From Plazaster borealis (Eukaryota > Echinodermata > Asteroidea > Forcipulatida > Labidiasteridae), in contig CM037459.1 in assembly GCA_021014325.1 (NCBI GenBank), forward strand, positions 310,001 to 374,000: a stretch of 64,000 nt of DNA. Direction: 5' to 3'. Both the position numbers and the translations under genes were made by a program. Of this stretch, positions 1-11,700 are shown piece by piece (positions within the stretch are counted from its first letter, which is position 1; each line of letters begins with the position of its first letter). Under the pieces are notes generated by a model. That model did not search any database. It was not told where the DNA came from and was given only the letters and a program-made list of their open reading frames with translations.

Positions 1-2557
1 ATGCTCCTTAATTATACTGCAATGTCCACCAAACAAACATTACTACATACAATAATGGGTATAAATGATTCATGGAGTACTGACCTACATGTATTTCAAC
101 TGTTGAAAAAACTATACATGTAGGCCTATTATCTGTTTGATTAACTGTTTTTTTTTCAATATAACAATCTGGCAGTAAATTCAGATCATTGACAACTTTT
201 GATTACACAGTTTTAATATAGACCATTGGGATGAGCCAATAGGAGCAATGCAACCCAACCCCCCCCCCCAACACCCACACGCCACCACCACCACCAGCAA
301 AACTCTAGAATCCCTCGTATTGGGGTCTGTGGGAGAGTTGAAAGGAAATATTGAATGCGACCGCCCTCTCCACAGTTCAGCTTCTATACAAAAAAAAGTG
401 GTTCTACATTGCTAACATTTGTGTGTACATGTTTTAATGTTCCAAATAAAATATTGACTTATTTTGAGTAGTATGGTCTGTTGAACTACGCAAGGAACAG
501 TGGTTGATAATTAAACAATAGACCAATTATACAAACAACTCATAAAGCTCGGCCTCTATCAGAATAAGCCAGTGGTAGTCTAACAAATAAAATCATCCAT
601 TGAAAGCAACACCTCGATGAAACTAAGAATCGCATGTGGTTTCCTAAGTAGAACTTTCCAAAAGTTTTTTTACATTCACATTAAACAACAACAGTACCAA
701 CTGCGATCCAATTTTTCATCCGTTCATCGATGCATTTTACTGACGGCTTAGAATGAAGATTTTCTCTTTGAATAATAGAGGTGGGTGTATATATAGAAAG
801 TGAGCAACAAACTGTAATTGTTTTGTTCTTTGCCAGAACTAGCAGCAGAAAGAGTGAAGGATTATGGGATTAGTGTGCTCAGTCAGGTAAAGACTCCCAC
901 CTGATCATGTAACATAAACTAAAACTCATGACTAATGTAACAACTCTATCAAATATATATACTCACAAGGGAAGTTTCTAGCAGATGAGTAATAGGGAAT
1001 TAAGCCGGGCAAAAACCTTCTGGAATCAAAATATTCACAGCGACATGAAGTTTGGTTGATTAATATCATAAAAAGCCTGGAAATTCTTCTTTGAGAGGGC
1101 AACGCCATTTTCAGTTTGCAAAGGGCACTTCCATTGGATAATCTTAAAGTCTATGGAAAACTTTTGAAGGGGCACCAAGGCCAAGACCAGGGGCAACAGA
1201 GGCCGTGGCCTCTATGGCCTCTGTGTAATTCCAGGCAGCTGTCATAAAATATAGGATGTTTTTATCTGGAAGTTCAGTTTGTTCAAATTGGTGCTGGGGA
1301 GAAGCATCATGAGAAATATTTCTCTATTTTCCAATCTTTGAATTTGCTTTTAAGTCAAGAGCAACAAGCCTGTCAGTATTAATTTTTATAACATTTTAAA
1401 GTGAAACGATTATTGACTTTGTTTCGTCATTCATTCAAACGGTATGGACAGTGTGTTTGAGTAGAAAGTGAGTACAATTTTCTGATAGACACATACTTTA
1501 GACTATTATGAAATCATGGCAAAGGTTCCAGGATAAAGTTAGCTGCAACACATAGAGATCTTATACCACATACAACAGTATAATGTTTAAAAGGGGGATT
1601 ACATTATATCCATAAACTGATCGTTGTCTGAGCCAAGATGAGACAAAAAAATGAAGGGATTAAGAAGGATTAGCCTAACATTCTGGTATTCTGCTGGTAG
1701 GGGAAATATACAGCACGGAATCAATTATGATATGATCTTATCATTAATCATGTACACGTATTATTATTAATGTACCTGGAATTGACAATTATTAGCAAGT
1801 TCAAGTTCTGGCTGTATGTACATGGTACAGGACATGCTGTGTGAATACCAATACTGTCATGATCAATGAACAATGAACTTGTTGTTTTCTCCATCATTAC
1901 AAATTGTGGTACATCAGGTTTTTGAGTTGCAAATGATCTTTTCTGGGGTTTGATTGTACAACAAAAGAACAAAATCCTAAAAACTGAGTAGTGGTCCCGA
2001 GAAAAAACCTCAACTGCCAACATTAACACATTATAAAAATACAATCTGAAAAACTGCAAGTTTGTGCACAACAGGGCTTTGTCTATCATTCCTAATGGTA
2101 AGTTTATCTATTTTCAAGTAATTTTGAAGGCAAAGAAAGAGAGATCCATACATTTTTTTAAAAACACAGACCTATCTTTTAATTAACATTGAACCTTTTA
2201 TTTCTAAGTCTTTTCATTTTGTGAATGGATTTACAATTCATTATGGGTAAACTGTGATGAGCAAATATCACAAAAATCTGCCTTCATGAAATACGTTTAA
2301 TGCAATTTGAGATAAAACAATTAAAAAAATTATGTCAGACAAACTTGATGGATCAATGAAAAAGAGGTTTTTGTATTAGTTTTTTACAGGATGACACAAT
2401 AAAGGTTTTAAATTGAATAGAGTTGTGCGGAAAAGTTTTTAAGTTATTAGGTTTACTTAAAATCACAGTGATAAAACAGCGCCCTCATGTGACTGATCAT
2501 TTCCAGTCAATATGGCGACTACACGTGGCAGCAAGGTTGTCAAAACAATGGACTTAC
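1..2557. other. Intron or 3' flank of the RCC1-like gene
   Basis: AT-rich sequence without a recognisable exon on either strand. It holds one copy of a dispersed repeat (1090-1236), a poly-C stretch near 260-270 and homopolymer runs. Open frames here have no family resemblance or coding-like composition. Confidence 0.5.
1090..1236 (+). repeat. Dispersed repeat family A, copy 1
   Basis: About 145 bp containing GGGCAACGCCA, TTTGCAAAGGGCACTT, GGGGCACCAAGGC, GGCCTCTGTGTAATTCCAGG. The same ordered blocks recur in the same orientation at 14488-14639 and 49501-49659, so this is an interspersed repeat rather than a gene. Confidence 0.75.
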
Positions 2558-2701
2558 CTGTTAGAGCCACTGAATGTGCACAGCCACCTGAAGTCCTGAC
2601 CACATTGCTCATACGAGTCATCATGCGAACTGGCTGTAAGATGTCCTGCCGGCGATATCCACACGCTCTACCCAAACCCCACGCGAAAAGTTCCCCAGTG
2701 T
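2558..2701 (-). CDS. RCC1-like gene, exon 7 (last exon visible)
   Basis: Acceptor CTTTGTAG and donor ACAG-GTAAGT. It encodes GELFAWGLGRACGYRR, a Met-rich segment and GGCAHSVALT. It exits in phase 1, so at least one further exon follows; I found no RCC1-like continuation between 2557 and 1. Confidence 0.87.
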
Positions 2702-5700
2702 CTACAAAGAAAAAAGAATACAAAATAAAAAGTGGATACAAAAAGTGAAGTTAAGTGTGCAAGGTCTCATGCTTTTGTTCAGTTCCACAGTATCTTGGGG
2801 AGATGGAGTATTTTTAGAGTTAAGATCTAAAAGAGAATTCCCCTAGGGGTGTTTTTTCTTATTTGAAGCATTGGAATGGGGGGGGGTTGGAGGTTGTTCA
2901 CCTTCTGTTCTTTTGAAGAGTTATTCCTGTGACGATCAGAATAGTGGATCAACAGGAAGTTTACAACATACACACATTATTTCCTTATAAAAATAGTAAA
3001 TGACTTCGGGTTCCAAGAAACAGAGAGTTTCAGTCTCTTCATCCTTGTTAAGGAGTTAAGGTAGGGTAAGTATAACCTTATATAAATAAGACATTCTAAT
3101 TGGATGAATTATGATCACATGGAATGCCTCATTGAAGGACTAAGAGCTTAATGTAGATGTTTTACTGCAGGATAAATATAGAATGCATTGTGACAGACTA
3201 TAAAGGCCTTAATACCGTAATAAAGACCAACTCTTTAAATAAATATTTATGTTTTGGTTTTTTTTTGTATGTTATCAATTTTTTTTAATTTATATTACCT
3301 CCCGTAGCTCATTGTATCTGTTATATGATAGCAGTATTTATTGGAGCTGTTGCTGATGTTGTTGTTGAATAAACGGAGTAGTTTAACTCCACATCAAGAG
3401 AAAAAAAAAGACCAACTCTTAAATTTATGCACCATTCATAAATGCCTTTTTGTTTTGGAGGTAAAATAAGAAAATTCGTCATTCTTGAAAAAAAAAAAAA
3501 AAAACCTAAAACTGAAATTCGAAGGGGTTGTGACACAGCTTATTTACAAAATTGAAGTAGCATTTAGGTAGAGGGACAGCTAGTCCAAACTAAACACACT
3601 AAACACACTTCAAACAATCCATGTATTACCATTCTTAAACATTATCCACCAATCTAACATGGTTCATTTAAGAGTACTTCAATAAACCTATGTGAAAGTT
3701 CATGACCAATAAGAACAAAACTAAATTAAAAACCCATGTGATGGTTCATGACCAATAAGAACAAACTAGATTTAAAGACCCATGTGATGGTTCATGACCA
3801 ATCAGAACAAACTAAACTAAAAGACCCATGTGATGGTTCATGACCAATCAGAACAAACTAAACTAAAAGACCCATGTGATGGTTCATGACCAATCAGAAC
3901 AAACTAAATTAAAAGACCCATGTGATGGTTCAAGACAATCAGAACAAACTAAACTAAAAGACCCATGTGATGGTTCATGACCAATCAGAACAAACTAAAT
4001 TAAAAGACCCATGTGATGGTTCATGACCAATCAGAACAAACTAGATTTAAAGACCCATGTGATGGTTCATGACCAATCAGAACAAACTAAATTAAAAGAC
4101 CAATGGGAAAGATTATGGCCAAGTAGAACAAACTAAATTAAAAGACCAATGTGACAGTTTATGACCAATCATAACTTACTAAATATACCCATGTGACGGT
4201 TCATATGACCAATCAGAACATCTTATGTCTAGGTTTTTATGAATGGCTGTTAACAAAGGAGTTGTGTTTCCAGGGTTGTGAAATCGCCGAGTTGAGGCTA
4301 AAATAAAAATGAGTTGCAATCATTGATCTCCATTATCAGTATAATGAAGATAAATGATTGCACCCTCTTTCTCAAAATGAGTTGCATTGCCATACATTCT
4401 TACAACATCAATCAGGTGGTCTATTTGAAACAGCTAATCAGACATTTTGCAACATGGCAGTTGGGTAGTGTTCATGGTATCTAGTGCCCTCAACCCAGGA
4501 TCACTGATGATAGCCGCAGAGTCATCCGAACCAAAAGGATGCTTTCAGAGAGGAAAGGGCAAGGATAGGACCAACCAGCAGGCCCATCTTAAACAGCCAA
4601 TCAGACATTTCACAACACGGTAGTTGCGGGAACGTTCTTGCAGGTCAGAGGTCAGCATCCAAGATGGAGCCACCAAGTCCAACCAATCAGGAGGTCTATC
4701 TGAAACAGCCAAAATGGCGTAATCCAAAGCCAAGATGGTACAATTCAAATCCAAGATGGCATGATTCAAATCCAAACCTTTGTATAATATAGATTACCTG
4801 TAACCACTAAACTATGGTTTGCCCCACAGGCAATGTAAACTACCCCCTCTAGTGACTCCAGAGACTTGGGTGAAACTCGCTCTGCTCGGTCACCTGATCC
4901 AAGCTGTCCAAAACTATTACATCTGTGTAGAAATAAGATCAATCATTGGCTTGTTTTATTCTTGTGTGTCATTTCTCTCTATAGTGTAGTCTAAAGTGTT
5001 TTTACTTTGTGTTTCCTTAGATCATCATAGCCTTCTTTACACTGACTCACTGCTAACCCAACAGAGGGCGCTATTACACCTTAATAGGCACTGTTCTCAG
5101 ATTGCAGCATTGTCCAACTTCAATAAAAAGAGGGAAGAGGGCTTTAGTTGGATATGCATACATTGTGGCCATTCAAAATGTGTGCCCTGTTTAATTGACT
5201 TTGGGTACCTCCATGGGGACCGCTATACCCATTGGGGTATATTCAAGATACCCTTGTTGGGAATAATATACTCATTGAAATGATAATCCAACATGCAACC
5301 ACTACACCTGTATCATGCAGTAACAATGTATGTTTCCTTCCACCCAACCCCAATCACCCCTGGGTACATTCATGATACCCCTACAGTCGAGACTGATATA
5401 TCAATTGGGGTATTACTCACCCACATGCAGCCACGATACCCGTTTCATACAAGAACAAGGTATGTTTCTCCCCACATGCTATCTGCTTGACTTTAAGATG
5501 TGCAATGGGACTTAACCTATGAGGCAAGACCTGTTAGCAAAAATAATACAGATATTTAACAATCAAGAATTATGTGCCAAACTGTTTGAAAAATTGCTTA
5601 CAAAGTTGAAAATAATTCAAAATGTCATGACTACCTGTTTTGCCTTAAACATGTTTTTAAACAATATCTGCATGAGAGATTACATTCAGAATAATTTGTT

Positions 5701-8700
5701 GATTTATGGAGAAGTTTAACTGAAGAAAATTCCACAGCTCTTGATTGTTTAGTGTTTAGTACATCCGCTGAAGTGTGGATCCACTGTAGTACATTTTAAC
5801 CAAACACTGCTAATTTCCTTTCCATTACTTTAATAGAGTGCAAATGTTATCAATCATTAAGAACACTTAAACTTATTAGCAAACAGTTAATCTATTGTTG
5901 TTATTACCCAATAGGAACAATAACAGCACTTATCAACATCTGTTATTTGAATCTATCAAATATAAACTGTGTGAGTCTCATGCGTATTCAAACTTCTGGG
6001 ACCAAGTTGGTCCGAACAGCATTGTTTTTTTGTTTTTTTTTGTAGAAAGCAACTAGTCAGTTTGGTTAACTCAGTTATAAATCATATTGTCAGATATGAC
6101 ATGATTTGAAACAGAGAGGACTGTCAGGGTGATAAAGGGGCACAAAGTTAAACAGTAAGATTTCAAATACTTAATTTTGAAAATTAGATTGTCAGTAATA
6201 ATATCTCTGTAGAACTGTTATTCATTTTTGATATGTTTGCAAATGAAATTAATACAAAACACAACCACCAGTGGGCCTTACAGCCTTATACAGTGAAAGA
6301 ACTACATGTACTTTCATAGGATTAATAGTAGAACAGTGAACAATATCTTTCATGTGATGCAATGGCTGTAAAAAGAACAAGCCATACAACAGATTAATGT
6401 TTCTATAAAGAATGCTACCATTATTATTAAGAGAGATTTCTCTGTGATAAAGCATCCTCCATAAATTAATTTGTTACAACAGCTTTATGACTTCTTTTAA
6501 GTGTCAATTACAGGTTAATCTGAGTTAACATTTAGAAAGGCCATCTGTGGATGTGTTAAGGCAAACAAAGTAATTAATGTGGACAAATTTGATATTGTTA
6601 CTAGATCTATACAGAAATGTGCAAACCAAGCATATGACCCTTGCAAAGTACAAACTTATTAATATCTATTTATAATTTGTTGCGCTCGAGGTTAAAAAGG
6701 AAAGTATAAAATAAAAAGTACCCCAACCATAGCTAGGAGCAATAAACTATATAGGAAAGGTACAACAATGAATTTTAAAACTAGCTTTTTACTCAAAATT
6801 ATTTAGTAACGAAGGCAACTTTGTGGAAAATTGTTTTCTGGAAGATTCTACAACACATTTACTCATGTTTTGGATATGTTTTACATTATTAAATGATAAC
6901 TATGAATAACACATTGCTTTACAAATATTGATGTCTTACAGTTCATAATCAGCATTTCTTATTTCAAAAAATTGAAGAAACATCAGAATAATTAAGAATT
7001 GGAAACACTTCAGATTGATTGATACAGGCTGTACTAATTCATTTGCAAAATGAACCTTCAGGGATATCCTTGACAATTCAATCAGAATAAGAACTCTGTA
7101 TTTAAGTTATCAGCCCATTGACTGTTGTACCTTCCCTTTCAATTTTTAAGTTATTAAGTTATTAGAACATGCAGCAAAATGTTAACAACAAAAAGCAGCA
7201 AAAGTTTGCACGAATGTATAGCCATGCCATAATTCTATACCTCATCACAGATGTTTTTTCTAGCCAAGCAAAGTAGCAGATATTGACGAGCAGCCTGCAA
7301 AAGAGACATGGCCCATATTTGGATTTATCACTCTCAAAATGTTTCAATTGATGCCTTGGTAAGCAAGCAGGGATTCTCAACACACTCATTTTTCTAGCAG
7401 TTGTAGTATCTCTCTAGATTATTATTTTCTTGTTTACGTTTTGTTGGGTCCAGCTTGTCTATGAAAAACTTATAGCGTTCCAAATCCTTCAACCCTGGTG
7501 AGAACCCAGCAAGCCATTCATTTGAATTGTCTGAATCAGCTTAAAACAGCAGAGGCATTTAAGTAGACATTTTCATTTGAGGGAACAAGTAGGGGCAAGG
7601 ACATTTTGTCATGAGTTTTGTCCTTTAGGGGTGGGAGGGGCTTTGATGTATCGAACCATTCATTTGTGCCCTTTTTTCGATATCGATTGGGGAGGAAAGG
7701 CAGGGGGATGGCTTTGGAGCTGGGGGGGGGGGGGCGTTACAGTCTGTTACACCACTGTGTAACAGAATTATATTAACTTAAACAACCAACATACCTGATT
7801 ATCTTTATAATTCTCTATTCGGAAATCATATCCAAGCTGTGCATAGAAGTTATTTCCCCAGCTGAAGCACAGACCGTTCTCTAACCACAAGGTGGTATGA
7901 CGACTCCCACAAGCTACGCCTTTGATTGGCGATACTTTGCCTTCACTAGGTAGTTGAACCTTCTGGGGTGTAAGATGTGTCTCTTTGTCTCCACAACCAA
8001 GTCTGACAAATTAAACATTGTAAAGATTTAGCATCAATATAAATTCTTGAATTTAGGCAAACTGGCACAAGGGACAAGCATTGCCTGAGATTCCCAGAGT
8101 GGGAAGGGTTGAAGGGTGAAGAGGTGTCAGATCATACAGATATAGCTGATGCGGCTCCAGGTATATTTGAACATCATGCTTTATCCATCATTCACCGTTT
8201 ACATTTAAAAAGTTTTGTAAGTAAATGATTTAAACATGCATTTTTCAATTTATTCAGCTATTTTGGACAGTCCACCTTGGGGTGTATATCATCCAAGTAG
8301 GTCAAACCACATCATCCTTCAATAACCTTGACAACAAAACTTTCAGCTAGTGTAACTTACAGCCAAAGTGGTCCATTTTAAAGTTGTATTTATTTAAAAT
8401 ATCATCTAAGAAAAAAACTCATTGAAAGTCTCTTGTGTTGAATTGTGTATTTCAGAACAAGTCATTTTTAGGCTATTATAAGAAATAAAATTCCTGTCTA
8501 CAATGACTGTACTTACTGGCCACTGTTGCCATTGCCCCATGTATAAATCTCATCAGTATCTGAAAATAACCAATCATGGACATTATTATTACACATGAAT
8601 TTCTTTCTTTCTTTCTGAATAAATTACACTAATTTCAATCGTACATAAGTCAGGGATGCCAGTGACTCTTTCCTTCAGAGCCGGAAAAAAAATTGCTGCG

Positions 8701-11700
8701 AAGGAATGGGGGTCACCGCCCCGCCCCCCCCCCTCAGACCAAAAAAACAATAAAAAAAACATAACAGCAATTTTTTTATATAAAACATAAACAAAAAGTA
8801 AATTTACCCGCGTTGTTGATCTTCCTCATGTAGTCTGATAAAAAATAACCCCCACTGTCTTTCGACTCCAGCCACCGCCAATTAAACCTATTCTTTACCC
8901 CTCGATCAATTTGTTTCAAATTAGCTTCTCTTTCAACATCCATAATGACTCAATGTAACGTCAAAAACTCAGTCGGTATGTCTCAATGGTAACGCCAATC
9001 GTCCGCGAAACAAAATTCTCAGAGCGATTTCATGTACGGTCCAAAGATCGTGTGTGGATGTACACACAAAATACTTTGATACATACCATACGGCACCACG
9101 CACACATTCGACAGAAAAGTCTAGTCTTCGCTCAATACTTCCGGCATTTATACATGTACGAACGCTTGAGGGCGCTTTCAAAACATTATCATTAAACACA
9201 AGTCGCTCCAAACGAGCGCCGGAAATCTGTTTTCAATCAAATATATTTTCTCCGGCCTGATGAAACACGGAGCGCCGGAAAAATTTGGGGAAAATTTGAA
9301 AAAGCCGGAATTCCGGCAATAGCCGGAAAACTGGCATCCCTGATAAGTGCTCTAATTGTAAGAAATTACTTAAAACAGTGATCAAATAAACAAATACTGT
9401 TTTGAACCAAAAGCATATTTACCAACAAGAGGGAGGTCTTGAATTTGTTAATAAATTGTAGTTCTCAATTAATTCATGTTTTAGTCTGTTCAGAAAAACT
9501 TGATGTCGGATGTGATAAACAATCAAGCAAAATTCCATGGTTGTTTATTCTCACTGTAATTTGAAAATATCTTTGTAAATTCAGATGTAATTCAGCTATA
9601 GGGCTGTGGATTTTGAATGTTTTTATTAAACCAATGACTTCAGTGTACCCTAATCATCATCAGATCAATGCCTCTAAGGAATAATCTAAATACATGTAGG
9701 AACTTGGATATTTGCAACACCAATTTTTTTAATTGATTGGAATTTCAAAAACAATTGACTAGAAAGGCAAATTAAACTACTGCTCACTGCACTTAGCATA
9801 TTTGCACAGAAAGTCCACAATATGTGAACTTTGGGATTAAACAACACTAACAGACTATGTTGGTACATTTTGTACACATGTGTTTTCTTTATACTGATGG
9901 GTAACGACTGCTTAATTTGTCCATGCAACAATAAGTTGGATTTTTAAAGGTAAAAGGTACATTTTGTAGTATTTGAAGAATGCCATGGAAGGGTTGATGT
10001 AATATCATTATCCATGGTGGTATCACCAGATTGTTATATATACTTATAATTGTCATTCAAAAAGAGATGTATTTTTAATGCCAGTGACGTTTATTATAAT
10101 TAGCATTCTGAAGTCACCAGAAGTAATGCAATGACCAATGGACACAAATGACTCTATTCCAGATGACGGATCTGTTAGTACTTTAGATCTTATAAACAAT
10201 GTTCTGAAATTCAACATATATTTTTTATTTCAGATGGAAAAGGATCATCTACCATTGACGTCTGAACACCAAGTTCGTCTCACCATGTGGACGATTCCTA
10301 GATCAACATCTACTGTAATCACCAAATGTCGAAGCTTTGTAGAGGATTCTACCACTTTGAGCCCTTTGCCCAAGCTCATTGTTTGGTCCTGAAGGGCTCC
10401 ATGGTAATGACCAAAATAAAACAGTTATAGAACCTTTTATGAAAGATTCATCTAAAGCTAAGAAGATTCACCATGGTTATGATTCAACTCTATACAATCA
10501 TATAAGTGGGTTAAGGAACAACTTGAGAAAGAACACTCAGGAAAGAAACTGGTGTTCTGCAAGGATACGGTCTTCTCAATCATAGACAACTTGGAGACAA
10601 TCCCAAATGGTTACAGACATGTGATTTTCCTGCAACATCCTATGAAGGTTTTGCTGTCCATCAAGAAATTGAACGAGAAAATGATGAATATGCCTCCTGA
10701 TTCATTCAACCTTGATGAGCTACCTTAGACTGTCTTACCTCATGGAAATGGCTTCATATGAGTAATCTACATGTACTAGATCATGTGATTAAGTCACATG
10801 ATCAAGAAGCTATCATCATTGATTCCGATGACCTCCTTAATGACCACAAAGGCATCCTGTCTGCACTTTTCAACAAGATTAGTCTACCCTTAGAGAAGCT
10901 ACTACACTGGGAGTCAGGGGATGAAACATCTAAACAGTGGATTATTGCCAAGGTATGCTTACAGGGCCAGCAAATTTGGCAATTTTACAAGGCAGCAATT
11001 AACAGCACATGCTTCAAGAAGCCAGATGCTTTGCGGGATCTTTTATCATTATTATCTGCTGATATTCTCCGTTGTGTTGACGTCTCAATACCATGTACTA
11101 TGAAAAGATGTACAATCAGCGATTGAAACCAAACTGAAACTACTCAATATTCAAATCTCTGATTAAAGTGCTGCCTTCAGACAAAGCACTTAGACAGTCT
11201 CAGGGTTCTCTCCAGGTTTTTTCAAAACTGATGGGCATTCTGGGCAAAATTTTTGGGATGTTCGGCCGAAGCACACTGAATTGAAACAAGGTCTTCGGAA
11301 TGTTTTCTACTTGGTATTTTTCTTGGTTTTCAAAGCCCTACAGTACAATTTTGAGCATTCTATATATGGTTTTCTTTTCATGGTTTTTGAACAACATTTT
11401 TTTGTGTGTATTGGCCGAAATGTGCAAATAGCGGCATGCAATTCGAGCGTATCGGCCCGATACGCTAGCTTGTGCATGGAGAGAACCCCCGGAGTCTGAA
11501 ATTATCAACCCAGTCAGATCATACAAGCAACTAACAAGTAACAATCACTCTGACAAATATTACTGCTTTAAGTTAAATCCTATCTTACATTTAAAAAGAA
11601 GTACATCTGTCTGCATTCATTTTCAACCTGCTCTTTTTGTTTATAAATGCTTGAACAAAACTTAGCCTAGATATCTATCCAATTTACTGTCACATTACAC

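Noticed and set aside
3690..4225. CRISPR-like array
   Set aside because: Units are contiguous tandem repeats with no unique spacers, in eukaryotic DNA.
7240..7293. 54-nt minus-strand piece with AG and GT at its ends (AARQYLLLCLARKN)
   Set aside because: It fits the frame only in isolation; the RCC1-like exons 7795-8002 and 5421-5530 join in phase without it, and no similarity is recognised.
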